In this document: in pieces, positions 28,087 to 38,245 of the stretch
Numbering within the stretch: position 1 is the first letter of the stretch
Layout: the number at the start of each line of letters is the position of its first letter
NCBI GenBank assembly: GCA_942492935.1
Contig: OW818654.1
Location: forward strand, 2,108,001-2,172,000
Origin: JANJUO01 sp942492935
Lineage (GTDB): Bacteria; Bacteroidota; Ignavibacteria; Kapaibacteriales; UBA2268
DNA length: 64,000 nucleotides
Direction: 5' to 3'
Translations under genes and position numbers: made by a program
Notes under the pieces: generated by a model
The model's database searches: none
What the model was told of the DNA's origin: nothing
Seen by the model: the letters and a program-made list of their open reading frames with translations, nothing else

Positions 28087-29763
28087 ATGAATTGGCTTGA
28101 TTATTTGCAGATATTTGTATTTTTGTTAGCTTTAATAGCTTTAACAAAACCATTAGGACTAATGATGTTTAAGATATTTGATAGTCCTGAAAATGAAGGA
28201 ATTATTGGAAAAATTGAAAATAGAATATACAAACTAATTGATGTTAATCCTGATACATCAATGAATTGGAAAAGTTATCTTATTTCATTACTTTTGTTTA
28301 ATGGATTAGGATTTGGATTTCTATTTTTGATTCAATTGTTTCAATTATACTTACCACTAAATCCACAAAATTTACCAAATGTGGAACCTTCTTTAGCTTT
28401 TAATACAGCTATAAGCTTTGTAACAAATACAAATTGGCAATCTTATGCTGGTGAAATAACTTTGAGCTATTTTGTTCAAATGGTAGGACTTACAGTTCAG
28501 AATTTTTTGAGTGCCGCTACAGGTATAGTAGTTCTTCTTGCCCTTACAAGAGGCATAAGGAATAAAATGACAGATAATTTAGGAAATTTCTGGGTGGACT
28601 TGACTCGTTCAACATTATTTGTATTATTACCATTAAGTGTAATATTAACTATATTGCTTGTATCCCAAGGTGTAGTTCAAAATTTTGCTCAATATATTGA
28701 ATTGACAACAATTGAAGGAATTAAACAAATTATTCCATCAGGACCAGCTGCATCACAAATTGCAATTAAACAGCTTGGTACAAATGGTGGTGGTTTTTTC
28801 AATGCAAATTCTGCTTTCCCATTTGAAAATCCAACTGGCTTTTCAAATTTTCTTGTTATGCTATCTATTTTAATAATACCATCAGCACTTACATACACTT
28901 ATGGTAAAATGGTTGGCTCTTCAAAACAAGGTTGGACAATATTTTCTGTGATGTTGATACTCTTTATAATGGGACTAAGCATTTCTTTGATGAATGAATA
29001 CTCTATGAACCAGAATTTAGGTATAGCCGGGAATATGGAAGGAAAAGAAACAAGATTCGGGATAACAAATAGTATCATTTATTCAACTTCTACAACAGTT
29101 GCTTCAAATGGCTCAGTCAATGCAATGCATGATTCATTGATGCCACTTTCAGGTGGTGTTGCGATGCTGAATATAATGTTAGGTGAAATAATATTTGGTG
29201 GGGTAGGGTCTGGCTTATATGGTATGTTGATATTTATTATTTTAACAGTCTTCATAGCAGGTTTGATGATCGGTCGAACACCTGAATATCTTGGTAAGAA
29301 AATTCAATCAAAGGAAGTTCAAATGGCAATATTGTCAATTATTGCTCCCAGCTTTGTAATACTTGTATTTACTGCAATATCAGTAATTATTCCTCAGGGA
29401 TTAAGTAGTTTGCAGGAACAAGGGTCACATGGCTTTTCGGAAATACTGTATGCGTTTACATCTGCTGCTGGAAATAATGGCTCTGCATTTGGTGGGCTTA
29501 ATGCAAATACTCCATATTATAATATTATGATGGGAATTGGTATGTTGATTGGCAGATTTGCGATTATTATTCCTGTGATGGTTATTGCTGGTTCATTATC
29601 AGCTAAAAATATAACACCTGCATCTAATGGCACATTTCATACAGATAATGCACTATTTGGTTTTCTTTTGATAGCAGTAATTCTAATTGTGGGGGCACTT
29701 ACATTTTTACCAGCTCTTTCATTAGGTCCTGTCGCTGAGCAATTAACAATGATAATTAAGTAA
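28087..29763 (+). CDS. kdpA: KdpA, K+-binding channel subunit
   Basis: 558 residues, about ten membrane helices. Pore-loop signatures of this superfamily-of-K-transporters member are clear: SFVTNTNWQSYAGE, LGTNGGGFFNANSAFPFENP, and TSAAGNNGSAFGGLNANTPYYN. It selects K+ in the high-affinity Kdp pump. Start ATG follows AGGAGGC. Full length compared with the family. Confidence 0.98.
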   Translation: MNWLDYLQIFVFLLALIALTKPLGLMMFKIFDSPENEGIIGKIENRIYKLIDVNPDTSMNWKSYLISLLLFNGLGFGFLFLIQLFQLYLPLNPQNLPNVEPSLAFNTAISFVTNTNWQSYAGEITLSYFVQMVGLTVQNFLSAATGIVVLLALTRGIRNKMTDNLGNFWVDLTRSTLFVLLPLSVILTILLVSQGVVQNFAQYIELTTIEGIKQIIPSGPAASQIAIKQLGTNGGGFFNANSAFPFENPTGFSNFLVMLSILIIPSALTYTYGKMVGSSKQGWTIFSVMLILFIMGLSISLMNEYSMNQNLGIAGNMEGKETRFGITNSIIYSTSTTVASNGSVNAMHDSLMPLSGGVAMLNIMLGEIIFGGVGSGLYGMLIFIILTVFIAGLMIGRTPEYLGKKIQSKEVQMAILSIIAPSFVILVFTAISVIIPQGLSSLQEQGSHGFSEILYAFTSAAGNNGSAFGGLNANTPYYNIMMGIGMLIGRFAIIIPVMVIAGSLSAKNITPASNGTFHTDNALFGFLLIAVILIVGALTFLPALSLGPVAEQLTMIIK

Positions 29764-29775
29764 GGAAAAAATAAA

Positions 29776-31839
29776 ATGTCAAAAGACACAAAAACTTTTA
29801 ATAAAATGCTGATTTTAACAGCAATTAAAGATTCATTTTTGAAATTGAATCCAAAATTACAAATAAAAAATCCAGTAATGTTTATAGTGTTTATTGGAGC
29901 AATAATAACTTCTGCAATCACAGTTACAGAATTTACAGCATTTAATTTTCAGATTTCAATTTGGTTATGGTTCACAGTTCTATTTGCAAACTTTTCAGAA
30001 GCAGTGGCAGAAGGTAGAGGTAAAGCGCAAGCAGAATCACTGAAAAAAATGCGTACAAATACGTATGCAAGATTAATCAGTCAAACAGGATTAGAAAACA
30101 AGGTTCTCTCGAATGAACTAAGGGTTGGCAATTTGGTTGTTTGCGAAACAGGAGACTTAATTCCATCTGATGGCGAAGTAATAGAAGGAATTGCAAGTGT
30201 AGATGAATCTGCAATTACAGGAGAGTCTGCACCTGTAATTCGTGAGAGTGGTGGTGATAGAAGTGCAGTTACAGGTGGAACAAAAGTAATTAGTGATAGA
30301 ATTGTAATTAAAATTACAGCAGAGCAAGGTAATACTTTTCTTGATAAAATGATTTCACTCGTTGAAGGTGCTAAAAGACAAAAAACACCAAACGAAATAG
30401 CTTTAACAATTTTGTTGAGTGGTATGTCAATTATATTTTTATTAGCTGTTATTACATTAAAACCATTTGAATTATTTGCAATAAATGCTTCAGGTAATCC
30501 TATTTCTACATTAACAGTTCCAGTATTAATATCATTATTAGTATGTTTAATTCCAACAACAATAGGTGGTCTTCTTTCTGCAATTGGAATAAGTGGAATT
30601 GATAGACTTACCAAAAGAAATGTTATAGCAAAAAGTGGTAAAGCTGTTGAAGCGGCTGGTGATGTAGATGTTTTACTTTTGGATAAAACAGGTACAATTA
30701 CTTTAGGTAATAGAATGGCAACTGAATTTGTGCCTGCTAATTCAATTGATGAAAGAAGATTAGCTGAAGTAGCACAACTATCATCTTTATCAGATGAAAC
30801 ACCAGAAGGAAGATCAATTGTCATTTTAGCAAAAGAAAAATTTGAAATTCGAGGTCGTCATCTTGATGAAAATTTTGTAGAATTTGTTCCTTTTTCTGCC
30901 CAAACAAAAATGAGTGGTGTAAACATTAAAATTGATGGCAAAATAAAGGAAATTCGTAAAGGTGCTGCAGAAACAATTAAACAATATGTAATAAATCATG
31001 GTGGATTTTACTCACCAGAAGTGGATAAGGTAGTTGAAAAAATTTCAAGAGAAGGTTCTACACCATTAGTTGTTACAGATGACTTTCAAGTATTAGGGGT
31101 GATTCGGCTTAAAGATGTTGTTAAAGGAGGGATTAAAGAGAGATTTGAACAGTTGAGAAAAATGGGAATTAAGACAGTAATGATTACTGGAGATAATCCT
31201 TTAACTGCTGTATCTATTGCCGCTGAAGCCGGTGTTGATGACTTTATCGCTGAAGCAACACCAGAAGATAAATTAAAGAGAATAAGAGCCGAACAAGCAA
31301 ATGGGAAATTAGTTGCTATGATTGGCGATGGAACAAATGACGCTCCCGCATTAGCACAAGCTGACGTTGGAGTAGCAATGAATACAGGAACTCAAGCGGC
31401 TCGGGAAGCAGGGAATATGGTTGATTTAGATAGTAATCCAACAAAGTTAATTGATGTGGTAGAAATTGGGAAACAACTTTTAATGACAAGAGGTTCTCTT
31501 ACTACTTTTAGTATAGCAAATGATATTGCAAAATACTTCGCCATTTTACCAGCTATATTTGTAACATTATATTCAGTAAATGGAATTGGTGTACTTTCAA
31601 AACTCAATATAATGGGATTAGTTAGCCCAGAAAGTGCAATTCTAAGCTCAGTTATTTTCAATGCATTGATAATTATTGCTTTAATTCCACTTGCATTGAA
31701 AGGTGTTAAATATCAAGCTAAAAGTGCAAGCTCAATATTAAGAAGAAATATTTTTATATTTGGGCTTGGTGGTTTGATTGTTCCTTTCATAGGGATTAAA
31801 TTAATTGATATTATAATCAATTTTCTTAAACTTGTATAA
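29776..31839 (+). CDS. kdpB: KdpB, P-type ATPase subunit
   Basis: 687 residues. Phosphorylation motif DKTGTITLGNR (Asp is the acceptor), actuator-domain TGES in SAITGESAPVIRESGG, and hinge motif MIGDGTNDAPALAQADVGVAM. ATP hydrolysis here drives K+ uptake through KdpA. It follows kdpA by 12 bases with AAGGAA as ribosome binding site. Confidence 0.98.
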   Translation: MSKDTKTFNKMLILTAIKDSFLKLNPKLQIKNPVMFIVFIGAIITSAITVTEFTAFNFQISIWLWFTVLFANFSEAVAEGRGKAQAESLKKMRTNTYARLISQTGLENKVLSNELRVGNLVVCETGDLIPSDGEVIEGIASVDESAITGESAPVIRESGGDRSAVTGGTKVISDRIVIKITAEQGNTFLDKMISLVEGAKRQKTPNEIALTILLSGMSIIFLLAVITLKPFELFAINASGNPISTLTVPVLISLLVCLIPTTIGGLLSAIGISGIDRLTKRNVIAKSGKAVEAAGDVDVLLLDKTGTITLGNRMATEFVPANSIDERRLAEVAQLSSLSDETPEGRSIVILAKEKFEIRGRHLDENFVEFVPFSAQTKMSGVNIKIDGKIKEIRKGAAETIKQYVINHGGFYSPEVDKVVEKISREGSTPLVVTDDFQVLGVIRLKDVVKGGIKERFEQLRKMGIKTVMITGDNPLTAVSIAAEAGVDDFIAEATPEDKLKRIRAEQANGKLVAMIGDGTNDAPALAQADVGVAMNTGTQAAREAGNMVDLDSNPTKLIDVVEIGKQLLMTRGSLTTFSIANDIAKYFAILPAIFVTLYSVNGIGVLSKLNIMGLVSPESAILSSVIFNALIIIALIPLALKGVKYQAKSASSILRRNIFIFGLGGLIVPFIGIKLIDIIINFLKLV

Positions 31840-31882
31840 TAGAAATTTATTAATTTAAAATTATAATAATTAGAGGTAAAAA

Positions 31883-32452
31883 ATGAAAAACTTATTAATT
31901 GGAATTAAATTATTCTTAGCAATGACAATTTTGTTAGGTGTAATATATCCTTTTGTGATGACTGGAATTTCACAAATAGCATTTCCACAGAAAGCAAATG
32001 GGTCTATGATAAAAAATCATGGGAAATATGTAGGTTCAGAATTAATTGGTCAGCAATTCCAAGACCAAAAATACTTTTGGGGACGACCATCAGCAATTGG
32101 AAATAATCCACTTCCATCGGGTGGAAGTAATTTAAGTCCTGTAGGTGAACCATTGAGAGAAATATTCAACGCTCGAGTTGATACAATCAGAAAATATCAT
32201 GGCAATTTGGCAGTTGATAAAATACCAAAGGATTTACTTTTTGCATCAGGTAGTGGAGTTGACCCGCATATATCACCAGAAACAGCATATTTTCAGGTAG
32301 AAAGAATTGCTAAAGCAAGAAATTTTAACGATAATCAAAAAAATCAGCTAATCAAATTAATTAATTCGTCAATTGAATCACCAGATTTTTATATATTTGG
32401 AACGTATAGAATTAACGTTTTAGAATTGAATTTGAAAATTGATGAATTATAG
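31883..32452 (+). CDS. kdpC: KdpC subunit
   Basis: 189 residues with one N-terminal membrane helix (LFLAMTILLGVIYPFVMTGI) and an extracytoplasmic domain containing FWGRPSAIG, PLPSGGSNLSP and SGSGVDPHISPETAYFQ, all conserved in KdpC. It is required for assembly and function of the KdpFABC pump. Ribosome binding site AGAGG. Confidence 0.97.
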   Translation: MKNLLIGIKLFLAMTILLGVIYPFVMTGISQIAFPQKANGSMIKNHGKYVGSELIGQQFQDQKYFWGRPSAIGNNPLPSGGSNLSPVGEPLREIFNARVDTIRKYHGNLAVDKIPKDLLFASGSGVDPHISPETAYFQVERIAKARNFNDNQKNQLIKLINSSIESPDFYIFGTYRINVLELNLKIDEL

Positions 32453-32475
32453 ATGATAGATTATGGATTAAAAAA

Positions 32476-32598
32476 ATGAAATCGAATGTGAAAATTATGG
32501 CAAATGAAGTTAAAGATTTAAGTTTTAAGTTGGCAATAAGAATTGTAATGTTTTGCAAATATTTGACAGAAGAAAAGAAAGATGAAAACACCAGATGA
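32476..32598 (+). CDS. Four-helix-bundle protein fragment overlapping the kdpD start
   Basis: 40 residues: MKSNVKIMANEVKDLSFKLA, then IRIVMFCKYLTEEKKDENTR. The first 35 residues match the N-terminus of the short four-helix-bundle (23S intervening-sequence-type) proteins, which continue with a LSKQLLRSGTSIGAN segment that is absent here. The frame overlaps the kdpD start by 17 bases, so it could act as a leader peptide that couples translation, or simply be a relic. Confidence 0.45.
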   Translation: MKSNVKIMANEVKDLSFKLAIRIVMFCKYLTEEKKDENTR

Positions 32599-35203
32599 AA
32601 TTCTTGAAAATATCAATAAAAAAGAGTATCAAAAGAAACGCGGCAAGCTCAAAATATTTTTTGGTATGTGTGCAGGCGTTGGCAAAACATATTCTATGTT
32701 GTTATATGCAAAAGAACTTGCAAAAAAGGGAATTGATGTTAAAGTGGGTTATATTGAAACTCATGGAAGAAAAGAAACTGCTGAATTACTTGAAGGTTTA
32801 AATATTCTTCCAAGAAAGATTATATCTTACAAAGGCGTTGATTTTGAAGAATTTGATTTAGCTATAGCGATTGAACTCAAACCTGAATACATAGTTGTTG
32901 ATGAACTTGCTCATACCAACGTTCAGGGTTCGACTCATACAAAAAGATACCAAGATGTTCTTGAACTTCTTGATAATGGAATCAATGTACTGACTACTAT
33001 TAATGTTCAACATATTGAAAGTCGCAGTAAAACTGTTGAGCAAATTACCGGAGTTCCAATATTAGAAACAGTTCCTGATTCCATTATTGAATTGGCAAAT
33101 AATATAGAAGTTATAGACATTCCCGTTGAGGAGTTATTGAAAAGACTTGATGAGGGAAAAGTTTATATACCAGAGAAAGCAAAATTAGCATCTCAAAACT
33201 TTTTCAAAACTGGGAATATTATTTCATTGAGAGAAATGGCATTAAGATTTACAGCAGAAAAAGTTGAAAGTGATTTAGTTGATTACATGAGCGAACAAAA
33301 CATAAATGGACCTTGGAAAGCTGGTGATAAACTGATGGTTGCAGTTGGTCCAAGTCCATTTTCGGGTGAACTGATTAGATGGACACGTAGAATGGCTTAT
33401 GCACTTAAATCTAAATGGTTTGCTGTTTATGTAAATACTGGCTTTAAAGAAAATGAAAAAATAAGTGCAAATTTAGAAAAGAATCTTAGACTTGCAAAAG
33501 AACTTGGTGCAGAAGTGATTACTTCGGCGGATACCGACCTTGTTGATGGCTTATTAGAAATTGCTAAAAGACACAATGTTTCCCAAATAATAATTGGCAA
33601 ACCGGCAAAATACAATTTATGGAATTTTCTAAGGCGTGATAATTATATTGATAGACTTATTCAGGAAAGTGGCAATATTGATATTTATATTGTAAGACCG
33701 CCACAAGTAACAAGTAAAGTAAAAAAGCCAAAAATACTAAATCTTACTACCCCTTTTAGAGAATATTTTGTTTCGACATTAAGTGTTATTGTTTTATCTT
33801 TAATTTGTTTTTTCTTTACAGAATATATTGGCTATCAATCAGTTGGCTTGATTTTACTTTTTAATATTTTAATTATGCCATTTTATGTTGGTAGGGGTGC
33901 AATATTATTCTCCGCAATTTTAAATGCTATTATTTGGAATTTCTTTTTCATACCTCCATTGTTTACATTTGAAATTGCTAAACTCCACGATGTTCTTACT
34001 CTCTTACTCAACATGGTTATTGCAATAACATCAGGATTGTTGGCTACTCGAATCAGAAAACAACAAAAATTAGTACAAGCGAGAGAAAAAAATACTTTTG
34101 CATTGTTGAATTATACAAAAGAATTATCAATATGTCGAAATAAATACGATGCAATTTCAATCGCTCTAAAACATATTGATTTAAATTTTAGTGTTAATGC
34201 AACATTTTTTGATGAGAATGCAGAACCAAAAATCAGTTCGGGTGACCTTTATAATTTTGAAATTAAGGAAATTTCAATTGCAAAATGGTGTATGGAAAAT
34301 AATAAGATTGGAGGGAAATTCACAAATAATCTACCTCAATCTGTTGGACAGTATTACCCGGTAATGACTAACAGAAGAAATATTGGTGTTATATGTCTAT
34401 TATTAGTACAAAAATTGTCAATTGAAGATGAAAATTTAATAAATAATATCATAACACAATTAGCTGGAGCTTATGAAAAAGAAGAAGCAGCTGATAAAAT
34501 AATAAATATCCAAATTGAAGCAGAATCAAAAAAACTATACGATACATTGCTTGATTCGATTTCTCATGAGTTCAGAACTCCAATTGCCGTTATTTCAGGT
34601 TCTTCTACAAGTCTTCTTGAAGACAACATAATAAACAATCCAACTTTAGTTAGAAATTTTGCAGATGAAATTTATACCGCAACCAAGAGACTGAATATAT
34701 TAGTTGAAAATCTTTTAGATATAACAAGATTAGAATCGGGTAAATTGAAACTAACTATAGATTTATACAATGTGAACGAAATTATTGCTGAAGTTCTTTT
34801 ACAATTGAAAGATATAAATATTAATCATAAACTCAATTTGAATTTGAAAGCTAATAATCCAAATTCTATGATAGACTATGGTTTTGTAAGTCAAGCAATT
34901 TTCAATATTTTGCATAATGCTTTTATTTATACTGCTGATGGCACAACAATTACCATTTTTACAGAAATATTCGCTAAAAAAATTAAAATAATTATTTCTG
35001 ATAATGGTCAAGGTCTAAGTATGGAAAGTATAAATAGACTTTTTGAAAAATTTTACAGACCGCCAGGAACTAAAGCAGGTGGCACTGGATTAGGTCTTTC
35101 GATAGCTAAAGGATTTATTGAAGCTAACGGTGGTTCAATTTCGGTTAGACAAAATGAACCTTCTGGCTTGGTTTTTGATATTATTTTGCCTTTATATGAA
35201 TAA
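32582..35203 (+). CDS. kdpD: KdpD sensor histidine kinase
   Basis: 873 residues, close to the usual size. N-terminal KdpD domain with P-loop GMCAGVGKTYSML and VDELAHTNVQGSTHTKRYQDV; a universal-stress-like domain to about residue 370; four membrane helices (from VSTLSVIVLSLICFFFTEYI); a GAF-like linker; and the kinase core with phospho-acceptor His in SISHEFRTPIAVISG and DNGQGLSM, GGTGLGLSIAKGF in the ATP-binding domain. It senses K+ limitation or turgor and phosphorylates KdpE. Confidence 0.97.
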   Translation: MKTPDEILENINKKEYQKKRGKLKIFFGMCAGVGKTYSMLLYAKELAKKGIDVKVGYIETHGRKETAELLEGLNILPRKIISYKGVDFEEFDLAIAIELKPEYIVVDELAHTNVQGSTHTKRYQDVLELLDNGINVLTTINVQHIESRSKTVEQITGVPILETVPDSIIELANNIEVIDIPVEELLKRLDEGKVYIPEKAKLASQNFFKTGNIISLREMALRFTAEKVESDLVDYMSEQNINGPWKAGDKLMVAVGPSPFSGELIRWTRRMAYALKSKWFAVYVNTGFKENEKISANLEKNLRLAKELGAEVITSADTDLVDGLLEIAKRHNVSQIIIGKPAKYNLWNFLRRDNYIDRLIQESGNIDIYIVRPPQVTSKVKKPKILNLTTPFREYFVSTLSVIVLSLICFFFTEYIGYQSVGLILLFNILIMPFYVGRGAILFSAILNAIIWNFFFIPPLFTFEIAKLHDVLTLLLNMVIAITSGLLATRIRKQQKLVQAREKNTFALLNYTKELSICRNKYDAISIALKHIDLNFSVNATFFDENAEPKISSGDLYNFEIKEISIAKWCMENNKIGGKFTNNLPQSVGQYYPVMTNRRNIGVICLLLVQKLSIEDENLINNIITQLAGAYEKEEAADKIINIQIEAESKKLYDTLLDSISHEFRTPIAVISGSSTSLLEDNIINNPTLVRNFADEIYTATKRLNILVENLLDITRLESGKLKLTIDLYNVNEIIAEVLLQLKDININHKLNLNLKANNPNSMIDYGFVSQAIFNILHNAFIYTADGTTITIFTEIFAKKIKIIISDNGQGLSMESINRLFEKFYRPPGTKAGGTGLGLSIAKGFIEANGGSISVRQNEPSGLVFDIILPLYE

Positions 35204-35882
35204 TAAGATAAAAATATTAGTAATTGATGACGAGCCTCAAATAAGGAAGCTTTTAAAAATGACATTAGAAGCAAATAATTTCGAGGTCGTTACGGCTGAA
35301 ACAGGGAAAAGTGGTGTTCAATTAACAGCATCACTTAAACCTGAACTAATTTTATTAGACCTAAATCTACCTGATAAAGATGGATTAAGTGTTTTAATGC
35401 AAATTCGAGAATGGAGTACCATACCTGTAATTATTCTCTCTGTAAGAAGTTCAGAAACAGATAAAATACATTTACTCGATTTAGGAGCTGATGACTACAT
35501 TACAAAACCATTTCATTCAGGAGAACTATTAGCCCGTATTCGAGTTGCATTAAGACACATAGAAGTTGTTAAGGATACAACCGTTCAAACTATTGGAGAA
35601 TTGGAAATTAATTATTCATCAAGAACTGTTAAAAAGAATGGTAAGCTTATTAATCTGACCTCAACCGAATATTCTATACTGAAACTTCTTGCCTCCAACA
35701 AAGATAAAGTTCTTACTCATAAACAAATTCTCGAAAATATTTGGGGAAACCCATTTTCTGATGAAACACAATACCTTCGAGTTTTCATCGGTCAAATCAG
35801 AAAAAAAATAGAAACCGACCCGGCAAAGCCAATATACTTAAAAACTATCACTGGAGTTGGGTATATACTTAGTTCTGAATAG
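35196..35882 (+). CDS. kdpE: KdpE response regulator
   Basis: 228 residues from the ATG at 35196, which overlaps the kdpD stop by 8 bases; an open upstream extension is just kdpD read in another frame. Receiver domain with acidic pocket DDE, phospho-acceptor Asp in LILLDLNLPDKDG and Lys in DDYITKPF; OmpR-type winged helix with TSTEYSILKLLASNKDKVLTH. It activates the kdp operon. Confidence 0.97.
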   Translation: MNNKIKILVIDDEPQIRKLLKMTLEANNFEVVTAETGKSGVQLTASLKPELILLDLNLPDKDGLSVLMQIREWSTIPVIILSVRSSETDKIHLLDLGADDYITKPFHSGELLARIRVALRHIEVVKDTTVQTIGELEINYSSRTVKKNGKLINLTSTEYSILKLLASNKDKVLTHKQILENIWGNPFSDETQYLRVFIGQIRKKIETDPAKPIYLKTITGVGYILSSE

Positions 35883-36085
35883 ATTGTTTTAATACATTAA
35901 GGAATCAGAACATAATTTATTTAGATATTTTGTAAATTGATGAGGTTTTTCGTACATAAATAACAAATTGTTTTCTACATTTAGTTCTACATTTTACTAT
36001 AAACTCAATTTTGCAGAAGTAAAAGAAACTCTTTTAGCGTTCTTGTAAATACTTAATAAGTCTATGTTTACTCTTTTACTTACTT
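35883..36085. other. Intergenic, nothing recognised
   Basis: AT-rich DNA between kdpE and the minus-strand pair at 36086-36503. No hairpin with a T-run was found. Confidence 0.3.
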
Positions 36086-36214
36086 TTAGAAATGTATAAA
36101 ATGAATTAACACGTCCCCGACAATTAATTTATTCAAACCGTTAATAGAGTTAATCGTAAGGTCTAAGTATTCAAATTCATTATTGATTTCGTCAATTAGT
36201 ACTTGATGATTCAT
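36086..36214 (-). CDS. Small partner of the nucleotidyltransferase, probably truncated
   Basis: 42 residues beginning MNHQVLIDEINNEFEYLDLT. It overlaps the end of the nucleotidyltransferase gene by 23 bases in another frame, the arrangement of minimal nucleotidyltransferase-HEPN pairs, but is far too short for a whole HEPN domain. It may be a truncated partner or a chance frame. Confidence 0.35.
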   Translation of the reverse strand: MNHQVLIDEINNEFEYLDLTINSINGLNKLIVGDVLIHFIHF

Positions 36215-36479
36215 AGATATATTTCCAATATTTTTTGATATGATTAACAAAACTCGAATTGAATTCTAAAGGAACAAGGTCAACTGTCTTCATTATAATA
36301 TCTTCCAAATCAGCACCAAATAAAAAGAATTTAGATGGTTCGATAACTTCAATTCCTAAATTCAAATCATTTGCATTTTGTGGATCGTCCAAAGCACTAC
36401 CCAAAAGGAGTAATTTACTTGCACCGTAATCTATAGCATGGTATATTGCCGAACTTATATTCTCTTGTGTAATAGCCAT
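36192..36479 (-). CDS. Minimal nucleotidyltransferase-like (MNT) protein
   Basis: 95 residues from the ATG at 36479 (a TTG at 36503 would add eight). The core KLLLLGSALDDPQNANDLNLGIEV matches the GS-x(9-11)-D-x-[DN] motif of MNT-fold proteins, though the second acidic position is Asn, so catalysis may be lost. Proteins like this pair with HEPN toxins. A short overlapping frame follows. Confidence 0.65.
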   Translation of the reverse strand: MAITQENISSAIYHAIDYGASKLLLLGSALDDPQNANDLNLGIEVIEPSKFFLFGADLEDIIMKTVDLVPLEFNSSFVNHIKKYWKYIYESSSTN

Positions 36480-36571
36480 AACAATATGATTTTTAAATAT
36501 CAATTAACGAAATAAACACAAACTACTTTAAATTTTTCATCAAGATTATAATATTTGGTTTTGGTTTTATC

Positions 36572-36733
36572 ATGGATTATCAAATTATGTTACATAACAA
36601 CGCAAATGATAAACAAATCAAAGGCACTCACAAACTCACAATCAACTCCGAAAACTTCAGTTCAGGCTCTTATAATTTAATATTAAAAAGTTGCGGAAAG
36701 AGTGCAGTTGAGAAAGTTGTGGTGGTGAAGTAG
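36572..36733 (+). pseudogene. C-terminal T9SS sorting-domain remnant
   Basis: 53 residues ending GTHKLTINSENFSSGSYNLI, then LKSCGKSAVEKVVVVK. This is the last part of a type A type IX secretion sorting domain (SSGxYxL ... KxVVVK), without the secreted protein that should precede it. A hairpin follows 12 bases after the stop. Confidence 0.65.
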
Positions 36734-36744
36734 AATAATGAATC

Positions 36745-36777
36745 ATTCCTCCGATGGGGTGAAGTCTTCGGAGGAAT
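36745..36777 (+). terminator. Hairpin after the T9SS remnant
   Basis: ATTCCTCCGA pairs perfectly with TCGGAGGAAT around a 13-nt loop. The stem is strong for this genome, but no T-run follows. It probably terminated the lost secreted-protein gene. Confidence 0.6.
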
Positions 36778-37024
36778 AAAATACTTGTTCTATTCAAAAT
36801 TTATTATTACAAATAATTGGCATGTATGATTACCTTTTATCGTTATAGTAAATCAGATTTCAATTAGAAAATTTACAATAAATTCCTTATTTATAAAAGA
36901 TGGACTTTAACTTGAAGGTGAAGTCCAATAAAGAAAATATTTTTTTACTATTCAATCTGACACTCAATGATTCAATTTCTGTTGGAAAATAATGAAATCA
37001 GTAAGAATGCAATGAATTTTGAAA

Positions 37025-38245
37025 CTAATTCCACGCTTTCATCATTTCTTGATGCTTAACTTTATCTGTAATTTCGATATAACGCTTGAATGTTTTGTAG
37101 TCTTTATGACCGGTAATTTTCATTACAATTTCTGGTCTCATACCTTTTTCAAGCGAAAGAGTTACAAAAGTACGGCGACCCATGTGTGAGGTTACAAGTT
37201 CAAATTTTGGCTTAATAGATTCAAATCTAACAGCTCCCTTGTATTCTACAATCGTAACAGGAGCATCTAATCCAGCCATTTTCGCAATGTTTTTCAACTC
37301 AATATTATATTTATTTTTGTCAATTTTCGGAAAATTTTGATTTGTATTCTTATATTTTTCAATGATAACTAAAGCACTTGCAATCAATGGAATTTCAATA
37401 ATATCTTTTGTTTTCTTGGTTCGCAAATGCCATGTATTATTCGAAATATCTTCAAATTTCAGGTTCATTATATCGGAATATCTCGCACCAGTAAAGCAAC
37501 TCAAACAAAATAAATTTCGGATATGGTACTGAATAGAATTTTCCTCTAAATCAAGATTATTCAATCGCATCAATTCATTAAATGTTAATGTAACAATATC
37601 AATAGTCTCAGATTTTGCTTTGAATTGCTTGTATTGATTATTTTTATGGTAGTTTCTTTGCATAGCCCAATTTAAAAATGACGCTAAATGCTTCTTTTTA
37701 CTCTGAATTGTATTGTTCTTAAATTCTTTGTTTTGAATACAATAACGAACAAACTTATCATAGAAATTCAAATCAATATTTTCAAAAGTGATGACTGTTT
37801 TGCTTGTAACCTGGAATTCAAGTAAATTTTTCTTCAGACTTACAATATTGGAAATGTAGCCCTGCGTAAATTCACTACTCTTACTTTCAATATATTTGTC
37901 CAAAACTTCAAAAAAATCAAATTTATGTTGGTCAGGTGAATTAAATATTCGGTCTATGATAAATGATTTAATGACGTTAGTTTCAAGTTGAAAATTTTTC
38001 TTCGTAAATTCAATATAAGCAGAATTTACCCCGTTTTTGAACTTATCCAAATAAGAGTTCCATTGAGCATAATCAGGATGCGACCTCCTGACATTTTGAT
38101 TTTTCGGATTCCAATGTTCAGGAGAAATTTTCAATTGTGTATTAATATTGATAGTTTTACAGTTTTTAATACCTCTAATAAAGCAAATAATAGATTTTTC
38201 ATTACTGCGTAGAAGTTTGCTATCCAAATAAAAATTTATAGTCAT
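37025..38245 (-). CDS. Tyrosine recombinase/integrase (Bacteroidota type)
   Basis: 406 residues from the ATG at 38245 (MTINFYLDSKL); an in-frame ATG at 38275 would add ten atypical residues. N-terminal arm-binding domain, SAM-like core-binding domain (about 100-210), then the catalytic domain with Arg in FTGARYSDIM, H-x-x-R in TSHMGRRTFVT, His in ITGHKDYKTF and the nucleophile Tyr in FKRYIEIT. It resembles integrases of conjugative transposons and genomic islands, not IntI integron integrases. No excisionase, relaxase or obvious att pair is adjacent. Confidence 0.93.
   Translation of the reverse strand: MTINFYLDSKLLRSNEKSIICFIRGIKNCKTININTQLKISPEHWNPKNQNVRRSHPDYAQWNSYLDKFKNGVNSAYIEFTKKNFQLETNVIKSFIIDRIFNSPDQHKFDFFEVLDKYIESKSSEFTQGYISNIVSLKKNLLEFQVTSKTVITFENIDLNFYDKFVRYCIQNKEFKNNTIQSKKKHLASFLNWAMQRNYHKNNQYKQFKAKSETIDIVTLTFNELMRLNNLDLEENSIQYHIRNLFCLSCFTGARYSDIMNLKFEDISNNTWHLRTKKTKDIIEIPLIASALVIIEKYKNTNQNFPKIDKNKYNIELKNIAKMAGLDAPVTIVEYKGAVRFESIKPKFELVTSHMGRRTFVTLSLEKGMRPEIVMKITGHKDYKTFKRYIEITDKVKHQEMMKAWN

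Noticed and set aside
30081..30824. 247-residue minus-strand frame inside kdpB
   Set aside because: Shadow of kdpB; the plus frame has all P-type ATPase motifs.
37025..38245. Integron integrase (IntI) as the source of attC-like palindromes
   Set aside because: The recombinase is of the Bacteroidota conjugative-transposon/island type, has no visible IntI-specific insert, and lies over 20 kb from the palindromes.
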